Origin: Alistipes sp. | GTDB taxonomy: Bacteria > Bacteroidota > Bacteroidia > Bacteroidales > Rikenellaceae | Reading direction: 5' to 3' | DNA length: 42,866 bases | Assembly: GCA_017408825.1 (NCBI GenBank) | Contig: JAFQTX010000014.1 | Span: 1-42,866 of the forward strand | Part shown: positions 26,335 to 38,176 of the stretch, piece by piece | How positions within the stretch are numbered: the stretch's first letter is position 1 | Layout of the letters: every line of letters begins with the position of its first letter | The notes under the pieces: generated by a model | What the model was told of the DNA's origin: nothing | The model's input: only the letters and a program-made list of their open reading frames with translations | The model's database searches: none | Translations under genes and position numbers: made by a program

Positions 26335-27069
26335 TTAATTGTTTCTAATCTTATACTCGGCACGCACCGTAACACGTGCCTTCTTCACTCGTGACGATAG
26401 GTTGAACGAGCCTCCTGCCGAGAACTCCTCGTTGCCCGTTGCCGAGGTGATCTGGAACACACCAGCACGTGAGTTCGAAAGCTCGCCGAGGCGTGTTTCA
26501 GAGTTTGTAGCAATAATATCGGCACGCTCACGGGCATCCTTCGCCGCAGCGCCAATGAGGTCGTGTTTCACACTCTCGAGCTTGGTGTAGTAGTACAACG
26601 GATCATCGACCGACACCATAACACCCTCGGCCATAAGCGAGGGGAGCTCACGAGCTGCCACCTCGGTCTTGTCGATATCGAGCGACTCGATGCTGAACGA
26701 CTGAGTGAATGTATAGCCCACAAAGCGCTCGCCACGATACGAGCCATCCTCGTACACATTCTCGAAGGACTCACGTGCCGAAGGCATAGCAAACGAGATG
26801 CTCTCCTCGGCAACGCCCTTGCTCACAAGAAACTCACGCACAAGTTTACTCTTATTCTCGAGCTCGACATATCCCGCCGCAGCATCCTCACTCTTTACCT
26901 TCACCTTGCCGTTGATAACAACCATATCCGACGTGAACTCGGTCTCGGCAAGACCTGTAACCGAGATAGTACCCTCGCCACGTGACTTAGAGGTGTAGGC
27001 CGCAGCGAGCACCATAGCCGCCAACACTACGGCCGACGAACAGATGATATATTTCCACAACTTATCCAT
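26335..27069 (-). CDS. SIMPL-domain (DUF541) membrane-anchored protein
   Basis: 244 residues. An uncleaved-looking N-terminal membrane segment (residues 9-25) is followed by the SIMPL/DUF541 pattern: ISVTGLAETEFTSDMVVINGKV at the start, VGYTFTQSFSIES in the middle, and a C-terminal strand KKARVTVRAEYKI. The family is periplasmic, forms cage-like or oligomeric assemblies in some bacteria and lacks an agreed function; OMP26 in Brucella and YggE in E. coli (oxidative stress) are members. It is 12 bases from ychF and 12 from gltX. Confidence 0.85.
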   Translation of the reverse strand: MDKLWKYIICSSAVVLAAMVLAAAYTSKSRGEGTISVTGLAETEFTSDMVVINGKVKVKSEDAAAGYVELENKSKLVREFLVSKGVAEESISFAMPSARESFENVYEDGSYRGERFVGYTFTQSFSIESLDIDKTEVAARELPSLMAEGVMVSVDDPLYYYTKLESVKHDLIGAAAKDARERADIIATNSETRLGELSNSRAGVFQITSATGNEEFSAGGSFNLSSRVKKARVTVRAEYKIRNN

Positions 27070-27081
27070 AATCGTACGCTA

Positions 27082-28179
27082 TTACACGTTAAAGAGGAAG
27101 TGCATAATGTCGCCATCCTCAACCACATACTCCTTACCCTCGATACCAATCTTACCAACATCACGGCAAGCACGTTCCGAGCCGAGCTCTACGTAATCGG
27201 CATACTTGATAACCTCGGCACGGATGAAACCACGCTCAAAGTCGGTGTGGATGATACCCGCTGTCTCAGGGGCCTTCATACCACGACGGAAGGTCCACGC
27301 ACGGCTCTCATCAGCACCCGTAGTGAAGAATGTCTGGAGGTCGAGCAGGCGGTAAGCAGCCTTAATCAGACGACTTACGCCCGACTCCTCGAGACCCATA
27401 TCCTGAAGGAACATCTGACGCTCCTCAAAGGTCTCAAGCTCGGCAATATCTGCCTCGGCCGACGCTGCCACAATAAGCATCTCGGCCTTCTCGTTGGCAA
27501 TAGCCTCACGCACAGCCTCAGTATGAGCATTACCCTTTACGGCAGCACTCTCATCGACATTACATACGTACAACACTGGCTTGTCGGTAAGCAGGTTCAA
27601 GTCCCACACCGCTTTGCGCTCCTCGGCGGTAAGCTCCACGGTACGGGCCGAGAGACCCTGCTCCAGAGCCTCCTTATAGCGACACAGGATGTCGTACTGA
27701 CGCTTAGCCACCTTATCGCCCGCCGTTGCCTGCTTCTGGCACTTGCCGATACGGTTCTCGATAGTCTCGAGGTCCTTGAGTTGTAGCTCGGTGTCGATGA
27801 TACCCTTATCACGTACTGGATCAACAGTGCCATCCACGTGTGTGATATTCTCATTTTCGAAGCAGCGCAACACATGGATGATAGCGTTGGTATTACGGAT
27901 GTTTGCCAGGAACTTATTACCGAGGCCCTCGCCCTTAGATGCGCCCTTTACCAAGCCTGCGATATCCACAATCTCGATTGTTGTGGGCACAACACGCTTA
28001 GGGTTGTCAATCTCAACGAGCTTCGTAAGGCGCTCATCGGGTACGGTGATCACGCCCACGTTGGGCTCGATAGTACAGAACGGAAAGTTTGCCGCCTGCG
28101 CACGAGCATTCGACAAACAGTTAAACAGTGTAGACTTACCCACGTTTGGAAGTCCTACGATTCCACATTGTAATGCCAT
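27082..28179 (-). CDS. ychF: Redox-regulated ATPase YchF (Obg family)
   Basis: 365 residues from MALQCGIVGLPNVGKST; the frame is open for 24 more codons upstream, but these are a Lys-rich leader. P-loop GLPNVGKST is at residues 9-17. The nucleotide-specificity motif reads NVDE (in VLYVCNVDES) instead of NKxD, as in YchF/OLA1 proteins that prefer ATP. A coiled-coil insert and the C-terminal TGS domain (FFTTGADESRAWTFRRG onward) are present. YchF is ribosome-associated and linked to oxidative-stress responses. A weak TTTG-N22-TAGATTTC promoter may lie just upstream. Confidence 0.95.
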   Translation of the reverse strand: MALQCGIVGLPNVGKSTLFNCLSNARAQAANFPFCTIEPNVGVITVPDERLTKLVEIDNPKRVVPTTIEIVDIAGLVKGASKGEGLGNKFLANIRNTNAIIHVLRCFENENITHVDGTVDPVRDKGIIDTELQLKDLETIENRIGKCQKQATAGDKVAKRQYDILCRYKEALEQGLSARTVELTAEERKAVWDLNLLTDKPVLYVCNVDESAAVKGNAHTEAVREAIANEKAEMLIVAASAEADIAELETFEERQMFLQDMGLEESGVSRLIKAAYRLLDLQTFFTTGADESRAWTFRRGMKAPETAGIIHTDFERGFIRAEVIKYADYVELGSERACRDVGKIGIEGKEYVVEDGDIMHFLFNV

Positions 28180-28284
28180 TTTATCTTCTTTTTTTTGAAT
28201 TAACTTTTTTTGATTAACGAAATCTAACATCTCTCTCATCTCTGGTTTCAAATTCCTCGTCTCTAATCTTGCGGATTAAGGAGA

Positions 28285-30084
28285 TTAGTCGGCCTGGGAT
28301 ACGCTCACAAGTGCCTCTCGGTAGGCATTGAGGATGCGTGACTTAGAGATAAAGCCGAGATAGTGATTCTGCTTATCAACCACCGGGAGCATCCACGTAT
28401 TACCCTGCTCGAAGCGAGGCATAATGCTCTGGATCATCTCGTGCTCGAGGATCTTGTCGGGAGGCTGAATCATATAGTCCGTGATGGGCGTATGCCACTT
28501 ATCACGGTTAAACATATCGTGACGCAGGTCGTCGAGCTGCACCACGCCAAGGAGTTTGCCGTAGTTGTCGATAACGGGGAAGATGTTACGACGAGCACTC
28601 GAGATGATATTCACAATATCTCCCAGCGTCAGCGACTCACGGATGCGGATAAAGTCGGTCTCCATAAGCTGATCCAAGCGCAAGAATACGAATGCCGACG
28701 AGTCTTTATCGTGGGTAAGTAGCTCGCCACGCATACGCAGCTGCTTTGTGTATATCGAATCACGATCAAGGCCGTAGTTTACGGCAAACGACACACACGA
28801 CACGATCATCAGCGGAATAAACAGGCCATAACCACTTGACAGCTCGGCGATAAGGAAGATTGCCGTAAGCGGCGCCTTCATCACACCCGACATAACACCC
28901 GCCATACCGGCCAGCGTAAACGACGTAATCGAGACATCCCAGCCAAATACCGAGCGACAGACAACCGCTATGGTAGCACCAGCAAAGGCGCCCACGAACA
29001 GCGATGGAGCAAACGTACCACCCACACCACCTGCCGCATTTGTCGTAGCCATAGCCACAACCTTAAACAGCATAATGGCGATAAGGTAGATGATAATAAA
29101 CCAGTCGGCATCGCTGAACGAGTAGAATATCGAGTTGTTGAACAACTCCGACGTGCCACCCGACATCAACGAGCCAAAGCTGTCGTGACCCTCACCATAG
29201 AGCGGTGGAAAGAGGAATATCAACACACCAAGCGAGATACCGGCATAGAGCCACTTTTTCCACTGCTCCTTGATCGAGTTATAGAAGCCACCGACCTTAG
29301 AGTTTACCGACGTGAAGTAGTATGCCATCACACCGCAGAAACAGCCTAACAGCACAAACAGAGGTACTTGAGCTACCTTGAACATATCATCGGCCGAGAG
29401 CGACACGGCGATAATTGGCGAGAAGCCGTGCAACACCAGCGAGGTGATAGTCGCCGTCATCGAGGCCATAAGCAGCGGGATGATCGACTTCGACGTGATG
29501 TCGAGCATCAAAATCTCGAGCACGAATACCACACCCGTGATTGGGGCTTTGAAGATTGCCGCCACCGCAGCACCCGCACCGCAGCATAGCAGCAGTGTGA
29601 TATTTTTGTAGTTCAGGCGTGCCAGCTTACCGACATTCGAGCCTATGGCAGCACCCGTGAGCACAATAGGGGCCTCAGGGCCTACCGAACCACCAAAACC
29701 GATAGTCGTAGCACCACCCACAATCGAGGTCCAGGTATTATGCCCCTTGATACGTGAGCCACCACGCGACATCGCATAAAGCACACGTGTGACACCCTCC
29801 GAGATACCATCCTTGACGATATACTTTACAAACAGCGTAGCGAGGATAATACCGATACCCGGGTAGACCAAGTAGAGCCATTGAGCTTGGTCGTCGGGAG
29901 TCCACGACGTAAGTAACTGTGTGATGGCGTGCAACAACGTATTGAACACGAAGGCGCCAACACCTGCCAACAGACCAACGATGATAGCCAATATTGCCAT
30001 CACCTGCGAGTTCGACAAGCGATGTGTCAGGCTTTGGAAGCCTTCGTAGATACGATCCTTAATATTTTGTTCGAGTTTTATCAT
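28285..30084 (-). CDS. ClC-family chloride channel/antiporter with two CBS domains
   Basis: 599 residues; about ten hydrophobic helices over residues 25-440, then a pair of CBS domains (about 465-590: LDQLMETDFIRIRESLTL, then MLPVVDKQNHYLGFISKS). The gating-glutamate loop is GPEAP (residues 135-139, Glu137), equivalent to GREGP in E. coli ClC, and the GGTFAP loop is present. The first selectivity loop is GGSRI rather than GSGIP, as in other CBS-bearing bacterial ClCs. CBS pairs usually sense adenine nucleotides. It sits 27 bases after trpS and about 105 bases before ychF. Confidence 0.9.
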   Translation of the reverse strand: MIKLEQNIKDRIYEGFQSLTHRLSNSQVMAILAIIVGLLAGVGAFVFNTLLHAITQLLTSWTPDDQAQWLYLVYPGIGIILATLFVKYIVKDGISEGVTRVLYAMSRGGSRIKGHNTWTSIVGGATTIGFGGSVGPEAPIVLTGAAIGSNVGKLARLNYKNITLLLCCGAGAAVAAIFKAPITGVVFVLEILMLDITSKSIIPLLMASMTATITSLVLHGFSPIIAVSLSADDMFKVAQVPLFVLLGCFCGVMAYYFTSVNSKVGGFYNSIKEQWKKWLYAGISLGVLIFLFPPLYGEGHDSFGSLMSGGTSELFNNSIFYSFSDADWFIIIYLIAIMLFKVVAMATTNAAGGVGGTFAPSLFVGAFAGATIAVVCRSVFGWDVSITSFTLAGMAGVMSGVMKAPLTAIFLIAELSSGYGLFIPLMIVSCVSFAVNYGLDRDSIYTKQLRMRGELLTHDKDSSAFVFLRLDQLMETDFIRIRESLTLGDIVNIISSARRNIFPVIDNYGKLLGVVQLDDLRHDMFNRDKWHTPITDYMIQPPDKILEHEMIQSIMPRFEQGNTWMLPVVDKQNHYLGFISKSRILNAYREALVSVSQAD

Positions 30085-30111
30085 ACTATGTTAGGGTATA
30101 GCCTCTACGGA

Positions 30112-32302
<2,191 letters not shown>

Positions 32303-32329
32303 ATCGAGAAAAAAGACTATATTCCTACA

Positions 32330-32367
32330 AGCGAGCAGGCCATTGCGAGGTCTGCTCGCTCTCCTTT
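32330..32367 (+). terminator. Intrinsic terminator of oxyR
   Basis: 9-bp stem AGCGAGCAG (32330-32338) / CTGCTCGCT (32352-32360) with a 13-base loop, followed by CTCCTTTT. It lies 28 bases after the oxyR stop. Confidence 0.8.
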
Positions 32368-32412
32368 TAGGTCATTAGCTCGCAAATTGTGGCTACAACT
32401 TAGTGCAACAGG

Positions 32413-32443
32413 TTGGAAATTTGACATATTTTTCCTATCTTTG
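32413..32443 (+). promoter_or_regulatory. Promoter of the rsfS-ftsH-cdsA-psd operon
   Basis: TTG (32413-32415), 20-base spacer, TATCTTTG (32436-32443). A second -7-like TATATTTG lies at 32451-32458 without a good -33. The leader of about 80 bases has a small hairpin CGCAC / GTGCG before the rsfS ATG at 32531. Confidence 0.65.
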
Positions 32444-32530
32444 CCAAGATTATATTTGCATACGCAATATGCGCACACGAGAGTGCGTTCAAAGCGTAGC
32501 CACTAAACAACTGATTAGAAAACGATTATT

Positions 32531-32890
32531 ATGGAGAATTTGGAGAAGCTTATTAATGCGATAGTAGAGGCAATTGACGACAAGAAGGGACAGGGCATCG
32601 TCTCGCTCGATCTTTCGGGTTTTGATGGTGCGATTTGCTCGCATTTTGTAGTGTGTCACGCCGACTCAACAACCCAGGTAGATGCCATCTCGCAGAGTAT
32701 CGAGGAGAAGGTATTCGAGGTTATGCACGAGTGGCCTATGCGAGTGGAGGGTCGTCAGAACTCATTCTGGATTGCGATGGACTACTCAGATGTCATCGTA
32801 CACATCTTCCAGACCGATCTTCGCGACTACTACCGTCTTGAGGAGCTATGGGCAGATGCACCTATGAAACGCTACGAGTTCGGCAATTAA
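32531..32890 (+). CDS. rsfS: Ribosome silencing factor RsfS (Iojap/YbeB)
   Basis: Binds ribosomal protein L14 and blocks subunit joining under starvation. 119 residues. The family core is present: VSLDLSGFDGAICSHFVVCHADS, followed by VDAISQSIEEKV, and the WPMRVEGRQNSFWIAMDYSDVIVHIF segment. The usual family neighbour nadD is absent; instead ftsH follows after 52 bases, an order common in Bacteroidales. Confidence 0.95.
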   Translation: MENLEKLINAIVEAIDDKKGQGIVSLDLSGFDGAICSHFVVCHADSTTQVDAISQSIEEKVFEVMHEWPMRVEGRQNSFWIAMDYSDVIVHIFQTDLRDYYRLEELWADAPMKRYEFGN

Positions 32891-32942
32891 GAGCTCGAAG
32901 AGAGAGTTGTGAATATGATTTTGTGAGTTAATTTAAGAATTT

Positions 32943-35012
32943 ATGGCAGAGAACAGAGCCAGCACACCACGTGGACCACGCTTTAGCTTTATGTGGTTCT
33001 GGGCATTGGTGGCTGTAGGAATAATTAGCGCCTCGCTATTTGGCGAGACGGAGGGTCGTCCACTCGAGGGCGACTGGGATATGATTAACGGTCTTGTGGA
33101 GAATGGTTGCGTGGAGCGCATCGAGGTGCGTGACCGTGAGAATGCCAACGTATACCTCACCAAGGCTATGGTAGACTCTTTGGCTAAGGATGAGCGCTTC
33201 AAGGGTATGCCCACAACAGGAGCACACATCCAGTTTAACACCGGCGGTGATGTTCAGGACTTCCGTGAGCAGATTGAGCGTGCCGAGGCACGTGCCGCAG
33301 AGAATGGCATCGAGGCCGAGAAGGTCAAGATCAAGTATCTGCGCTCGGAGAAGGGCTGGGGTGAGTACCTCATCGAGTTTTTACCATGGATACTCATCAT
33401 CCTCGTATGGTTCTTCATTATGCGTAGTATGATGCGTGGTGCTGGTGGCGGTGCCGGTGGTGGTGGCCTTATGAACGTAGGCAAGGCACGTGCACAGATG
33501 GCCGACAAGAACAACAAGGAGAAGGTGACATTCAAGGATGTTGCCGGCTTGGAGGAGGCCAAGGTCGAGATTATGGAGATTGTGGACTTCCTCAAGAAGG
33601 CAGATAAGTATAAGGCATTGGGAGCTAAGATACCTAAGGGTGCACTGCTTGCAGGCCCTCCAGGAACTGGTAAGACACTGCTTGCCAAGGCTGTCGCTGG
33701 CGAGGCCAACGTACCATTCCTCTCGATCTCGGGTTCTGATTTCGTAGAGATGTTTGTGGGCGTTGGTGCCTCACGTGTTCGTGACCTCTTCGAGCAGGCC
33801 AAGAAGGTAGCTCCCTGCATCGTCTTTATCGACGAGATCGACGCTATTGGTCGTGCTCGTGGTAAGAACTCTGGCTTCTCGGGCAACGACGAGCGTGAGA
33901 ACACACTCAACCAGCTGCTCACCGAGATGGATGGCTTCCAGACCAATACTGGCGTTATCGTGCTTGCCGCAACAAACCGTGTTGATATCCTCGACAAGGC
34001 ACTTATGCGTGCTGGCCGCTTCGACCGCCAGATCGAGGTGGGACTACCCGACGTCAAGGAGCGTAAGGAGATCTTCGACGTGCATCTCAAGCGCCTGAAG
34101 CTCGACAAAAAGCTCGACCGAGAGTTCCTCGCAAAGCAGACCCCAGGATTTGCCGGTGCCGACATTGCAAACGTATGTAACGAGGCAGCACTCATCGCTG
34201 CACGTAACGATAAGGATTGCGTAACTCAGGAGGACTTCCTCGCCGCTATTGATCGTATCGTAGGTGGTCTTGAGCGTCGCAATATGCCGATGACAGCTAA
34301 GGAGCGTCGTGCCACAGCTATCCACGAGGCGGGACACGCCACAGTTATGTGGAGGCTCAAAAACTGCGATCCTGTGCTCAAGATTACGATCATACCCCGT
34401 GGTCGTTCGCTGGGTGCTACGTGGTACTTGCCCGAGGAGCGTGTAAACCACAACGTGGAGCACTTTATGCATAAACTCGCAGGCTTGCTCGGAGGACGTA
34501 TCGCCGAGCAGCTGCTGCTCGACATCACCAGCACAGGAGCTATCAACGACCTGGAGCGCACGACAAAGACCGCTTATGCTATGGTGGCATACTACGGTAT
34601 GAGCCCTAAGGTGGGTAACATCAGCTTCTACGACGCTACGGGCCAGCGTGATATGTTTACTAAGCCATTCTCAGAGCAGACTGCTGTGACCATCGACGAG
34701 GAGGTACGACGCATCGTCGAGGAGGCCGTAGAGCTTACACGTCGTATCATCACCGAGGAGCGTGAGAATATCGAGCGTCTGGCCGACCTACTTCTCGACA
34801 AGGAGACGATCTTCTCGGAGGATGTGGAGGCAATCCTCGGCAAGAGCGCTCAGCAGATCGAGAAAGAGCTAAACAGCACTGAGGAGGAGAGCGCAAACCA
34901 AGAGCAGAAGGCCGAAGAGGTCGAGAGCGAGGTGTTATCGACCAACGAGGGCGATATAACCTACATCGTAGAGCCCGCAAAACCCGAAAACGAAAGCGAC
35001 AAAACGGAGTAA
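32943..35012 (+). CDS. ftsH: ATP-dependent zinc metalloprotease FtsH
   Basis: Inner-membrane AAA+ protease. 689 residues: two membrane segments (about 17-35 and 145-165) bracketing a short periplasmic domain, a Gly-rich linker, Walker A GPPGTGKT at 238-245, Walker [12 protein letters not shown], the SRH ending [10 protein letters not shown], and the zinc site HEAGH at 461-465. The C-terminal 60 residues are an acidic Glu-rich tail. It is followed 15 bases later by cdsA, so quality control and phospholipid synthesis are co-expressed. Confidence 0.97.
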   Translation: MAENRASTPRGPRFSFMWFWALVAVGIISASLFGETEGRPLEGDWDMINGLVENGCVERIEVRDRENANVYLTKAMVDSLAKDERFKGMPTTGAHIQFNTGGDVQDFREQIERAEARAAENGIEAEKVKIKYLRSEKGWGEYLIEFLPWILIILVWFFIMRSMMRGAGGGAGGGGLMNVGKARAQMADKNNKEKVTFKDVAGLEEAKVEIMEIVDFLKKADKYKALGAKIPKGALLAGPPGTGKTLLAKAVAGEANVPFLSISGSDFVEMFVGVGASRVRDLFEQAKKVAPCIVFIDEIDAIGRARGKNSGFSGNDERENTLNQLLTEMDGFQTNTGVIVLAATNRVDILDKALMRAGRFDRQIEVGLPDVKERKEIFDVHLKRLKLDKKLDREFLAKQTPGFAGADIANVCNEAALIAARNDKDCVTQEDFLAAIDRIVGGLERRNMPMTAKERRATAIHEAGHATVMWRLKNCDPVLKITIIPRGRSLGATWYLPEERVNHNVEHFMHKLAGLLGGRIAEQLLLDITSTGAINDLERTTKTAYAMVAYYGMSPKVGNISFYDATGQRDMFTKPFSEQTAVTIDEEVRRIVEEAVELTRRIITEERENIERLADLLLDKETIFSEDVEAILGKSAQQIEKELNSTEEESANQEQKAEEVESEVLSTNEGDITYIVEPAKPENESDKTE

Positions 35013-35027
35013 TAAATCGAAGGGAGT

Positions 35028-35882
35028 ATGAGTGATAAACTGAAAAATTTCTTAGTTCGCACCGCCAGTGGCGCAGTGCTACTTGCCATCGTTGCAGGCG
35101 CATCGCTGAGCATATACACCTATGCCCTGCTACTATTCGCCATTATGGTTATCGGCCTTGTGGAGTTCTACAAAATGGCCCGTCACAACGGTTCTAAGCC
35201 TCAGTTTGTCACCGGCATAGCTACGGGCATCGTACTCTTTAACGCATTTGCACTACCAGCCATCGGAATCCACAACAATAACTTTGAAGGCCTTGAGATA
35301 TTACTCTCTGCAACGGTTGTCTTCATCGCAGCAAGCACACCTCTTTGCCTTATTATCGAGTTATTTAGGGTCTCGGAGACACCTCTGCGCAATATCGCCA
35401 CGACCATTCTCGGTGTGTTGTACATTACGATACCATTGTCACTAATGATGTATATCCCTTTGCTATTGGCAGGAAATGAGTGGCAGCCTTGGTACTTCCT
35501 ATTCTACCTCTTCATCGTCTGGGCCAATGACGTATTTGCCTACCTTGTGGGCGTGACGATGGGTAAGCACCGCTTGTGTGAGCGCATATCGCCCAAGAAG
35601 TCGTGGGAGGGATTTTTCGGTGGTATCCTCGGAGCTATCGGCGTGGGTGCACTCGGCGCATACTTCCTTGATGGCCGATACGAGATATGGATCTGTCTTG
35701 CAGTCATCATCGCTATCACCGGAGTGCTCGGCGACCTTGTGGAGTCGATGTTTAAGCGAGAGGCAGGTGTCAAGGACTCAGGAAATATAATGCCTGGTCA
35801 CGGCGGTGTGCTCGACAGATTTGACGCACTGCTCGTCTCAGCACCATTTGCATTTATCTTCGTGCTCTTTTTTATAAGCTAA
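35028..35882 (+). CDS. cdsA: Phosphatidate cytidylyltransferase CdsA
   Basis: Makes CDP-diacylglycerol from phosphatidate and CTP. 284 residues with about seven membrane segments. The CDP-diglyceride synthetase signature is intact near the C-terminus: SMFKREAGVKDSGNIMPGHGG, then LDRFDAL. DVFAYLVG and SPKKSWEGFFGG upstream are also typical. It supplies the substrate for the next gene's pathway. Confidence 0.96.
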   Translation: MSDKLKNFLVRTASGAVLLAIVAGASLSIYTYALLLFAIMVIGLVEFYKMARHNGSKPQFVTGIATGIVLFNAFALPAIGIHNNNFEGLEILLSATVVFIAASTPLCLIIELFRVSETPLRNIATTILGVLYITIPLSLMMYIPLLLAGNEWQPWYFLFYLFIVWANDVFAYLVGVTMGKHRLCERISPKKSWEGFFGGILGAIGVGALGAYFLDGRYEIWICLAVIIAITGVLGDLVESMFKREAGVKDSGNIMPGHGGVLDRFDALLVSAPFAFIFVLFFIS

Positions 35883-35908
35883 ACACAAACTACTAAATCT
35901 ATACACTT

Positions 35909-36580
35909 ATGAAGATTAACAAAGAGGGTTACTGGATAATCATCATCACAGGACTCGTTTGCCTGTCGATATGGGGACTTGTCTACTACCTTGTAGATGC
36001 GCCTAATCCCGCTCTTATGTGGTTTATGGCGGGCTTCCTCTTTATTTTCTGGTTCTTCGTGGCCGCCTTCTTCCGCGAGCCTCGTCGAGTGCAGATTCAC
36101 GACTCGGAGCTGATATTCTCGCCTTGCGATGGCCGTGTGGTAGTAACTGAGGTTGTCACCGACGACGAGTATATCAAAGGTGAGATGATGCAGATCTCGA
36201 TATTTATGTCGGTAACCAACGTGCATATGAACTGGCTACCCGTAGGCGGTAAGGTTGAGTATTTCAAGCACCACCACGGCCGCTTCCTCGTCGCTTGGCA
36301 CCCTAAGTCATCAACCGAGAACGAGCGTACCACAACAGTTATCCGCCTTAAGGATAATCGTCAGGTGCTCATTCGCCAGATTGCAGGCTTTGTGGCTCGC
36401 CGCATCGTATCGTATATGAAGCCTGGCCACGACGTTGAGCAGAATAGCGTTATGGGATTTATCAAGTTCGGCTCGCGTGTCGATATTCTCATTCCAAAGG
36501 ACTCTGAGCTCTTTGTCGAGATTGGCGACCCTGTAATCGGCTCGCAGACACCTATCGCCCGTCTTAAGCGCCAAGCCTAA
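35909..36580 (+). CDS. psd: Phosphatidylserine decarboxylase, short (PSD-A type)
   Basis: Forms phosphatidylethanolamine by a self-cleaved pyruvoyl enzyme. 223 residues, as in the short 'PSD-A/archaetidylserine decarboxylase-like' class. Two N-terminal membrane segments (9-29, 36-56), catalytic Asp74 in SPCDGRVVV, His106 in SVTNVHMNW, and the autocleavage Gly188-Ser189 in IKFGSRVDIL. The partner pssA, adjacent in some Bacteroidales, is not in this window. Confidence 0.94.
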   Translation: MKINKEGYWIIIITGLVCLSIWGLVYYLVDAPNPALMWFMAGFLFIFWFFVAAFFREPRRVQIHDSELIFSPCDGRVVVTEVVTDDEYIKGEMMQISIFMSVTNVHMNWLPVGGKVEYFKHHHGRFLVAWHPKSSTENERTTTVIRLKDNRQVLIRQIAGFVARRIVSYMKPGHDVEQNSVMGFIKFGSRVDILIPKDSELFVEIGDPVIGSQTPIARLKRQA

Positions 36581-36601
36581 CACTAAACCTAAGGATCAAA
36601 T

Positions 36602-37693
36602 ATGGAGCTAAGTAAAGCATTGAAGGGTTTTGTGACTATCGCCATCATAGCTATGGTGCTTGCCGTAGTGTGGTATCTATCAAGCGTGGTAGTATACATT
36701 CTCCTTGCTGCAATCTTGGCTATCGTTGGCCGACCACTGGTGAACCGCCTATCGAAGATACACATTGGAGGGTGGTGCATATCACGTAGCGTGGCAGCAA
36801 GCATCACGCTGATGATTATGTGGATTATCATCGGTGGCTTAGGCATCATCTTCATACCACTTGTCGTAGGCAAGGTGGACGAGCTTCTGGCCCTCGATTG
36901 GAGAGGACTGGCGGAGTCTCTACGAGAGCCTCTCACCGAGTTTGAGAACTCGATAAACCAATCCTTCAACAAGCCAGTACTCGACATAGTGAAGCTCCTC
37001 GAGCGCATCTTTACGGAGGTGTTCAACAAGGATGTGCTTGCGACATTCTCCAACGTAGCCTCATCACTGGCCTCGGTGGCTGTCGGTATGTTCTCCGTAA
37101 CGTTTATCAGCTTCTTCTTCCTACGTGACGAGGGACTATTCCGTAAGATTGTCGCTATGTTCTTCTCGGAGGATATTCGTGACAACATCTACAAGGCGTT
37201 AGACTCTATCACCTCGTTGCTTAGGCGCTACTTCGGAGGCCTGATGGTCGAGAGCACGATGCTTATGATTGTTATCTCGGCGGCTATGATGCTCTTCGGC
37301 ATGAAGTTTGGCAACGCCCTGCTCACAGGACTCATTATGGGCGTTATGAACCTTATACCCTACGCTGGACCTGTTATGGGATGCGCCGTGGCGATGATCA
37401 TGGGTGTTATTACACCTATCGACGGCAATATCGGTTACACGCTAATTGTCATAGGAGGCACTATCATGGTGGTAAAGATTATCGACGACTTTATCATCCA
37501 GCCTACGCTCTACTCTGAGCGTGTCAATGCCCACCCTCTTGAGATATTTATCGTCATACTTATCTCGGGACATATCGGTGGCGTGCTTGGTATGCTGCTG
37601 GCAATACCTCTATATACTATCGTGCGTGTGATAGCTCGAGAGTTCTTCTCGGAGTATGGTGTTGTGCGCCGATTAACACGAGAAATTAAGTAA
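36602..37693 (+). CDS. PerM/AI-2E family membrane transporter
   Basis: 363 residues, about eight membrane segments. Family pattern: N-terminal helices (IIAMVLAVVWYLSSVVVYILLAAILA), a soluble stretch (about 100-160), then NLIPYAGPVMGCAVAMIMG and the C-terminal HPLEIFIVILISGHIGGVLGMLLAIPLY. Members have been linked to autoinducer-2 export or Na+/H+ antiport; the substrate here is unknown. 21 bases after psd and 7 bases before the riboflavin kinase. Confidence 0.88.
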   Translation: MELSKALKGFVTIAIIAMVLAVVWYLSSVVVYILLAAILAIVGRPLVNRLSKIHIGGWCISRSVAASITLMIMWIIIGGLGIIFIPLVVGKVDELLALDWRGLAESLREPLTEFENSINQSFNKPVLDIVKLLERIFTEVFNKDVLATFSNVASSLASVAVGMFSVTFISFFFLRDEGLFRKIVAMFFSEDIRDNIYKALDSITSLLRRYFGGLMVESTMLMIVISAAMMLFGMKFGNALLTGLIMGVMNLIPYAGPVMGCAVAMIMGVITPIDGNIGYTLIVIGGTIMVVKIIDDFIIQPTLYSERVNAHPLEIFIVILISGHIGGVLGMLLAIPLYTIVRVIAREFFSEYGVVRRLTREIK

Positions 37694-37700
37694 CGGCAAG

Positions 37701-38054
37701 ATGATTGATATCGAGGCAGAGGTAATACACGGCAAGAAGATAGGTCGAGCGCTTGGTTTCCCTACGGCGAATATGTCGCTCGAGGGCTACGATGTGGAGC
37801 GTGGCGTATATCGTTCTACGGTTATGATCGATGGTGTGGAGTATAGAGCAATGTCGAACGTGGGCATACGCCCCTCGGTAGGTGGCAAGGAGCTACTTCT
37901 CGAGACTCACGTCATAGGATACAGTGGCGACCTCTACGGTCGTAGGCTATGTGTGCGATTAGTGGAGAAACTTCGTGATGAGAAACGCTTCTCATCAATC
38001 GGCGATCTTAAAGAGCAGCTGATGAGAGATTATGACTCGATAGTCAATGGATAA
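37701..38054 (+). CDS. Stand-alone riboflavin kinase domain
   Basis: 117 residues corresponding to the flavokinase half of bifunctional RibF only. GRALGFPTAN (residues 15-24) holds the ATP/Mg-binding PTAN motif, SNVGIRPSVGG (52-62) and the catalytic Glu68 in LLETHVIGYSGDLYG follow; the C-terminal helix with LRDEKRFSS is conserved. No FAD-synthetase (nucleotidyltransferase) domain is present upstream; the preceding gene ends 7 bases earlier and is a transporter. Predicted to turn riboflavin into FMN. A full RibF may exist elsewhere. Confidence 0.85.
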   Translation: MIDIEAEVIHGKKIGRALGFPTANMSLEGYDVERGVYRSTVMIDGVEYRAMSNVGIRPSVGGKELLLETHVIGYSGDLYGRRLCVRLVEKLRDEKRFSSIGDLKEQLMRDYDSIVNG

Positions 38055-38061
38055 AAGAGGC

Positions 38062-38171
38062 TGAATAAAAAGTGTATTTTGTCGTTAAGCTCGCCCTCAA
38101 AATGCTCATTTACGCTTAGTAAACTCCGCTTTTTCGGGCTTCGCAGGCCTAAAACTACATCTTTTTATTCA
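38062..38171. repeat. 110-bp element with imperfect terminal inverted repeats
   Basis: Both ends read TGAATAAAAAG inwards (38062-38072 and the complement of 38161-38171), with the match continuing less exactly (TGTA.TTT) for several bases. No ORF inside. Structure and size are MITE-like; it sits between convergent genes. I see no target-site duplication that I would trust, and no second copy in this window. Confidence 0.5.
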
Positions 38172-38176
38172 ACCTT

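Noticed and set aside
28180-28251. 24-residue N-terminal extension of ychF
   Set aside because: YchF begins with MALQCGIVGLPNVGKS in the family; the upstream part is an A-rich leader.
28830-30084. ClC protein lacking the canonical GSGIP loop as a broken channel
   Set aside because: The gating Glu loop and the GGTFAP loop are intact, and the altered first loop is usual in CBS-containing bacterial ClC proteins.
38062-38171. A complete insertion sequence
   Set aside because: There is no transposase ORF in 110 bases; at most a non-autonomous element.
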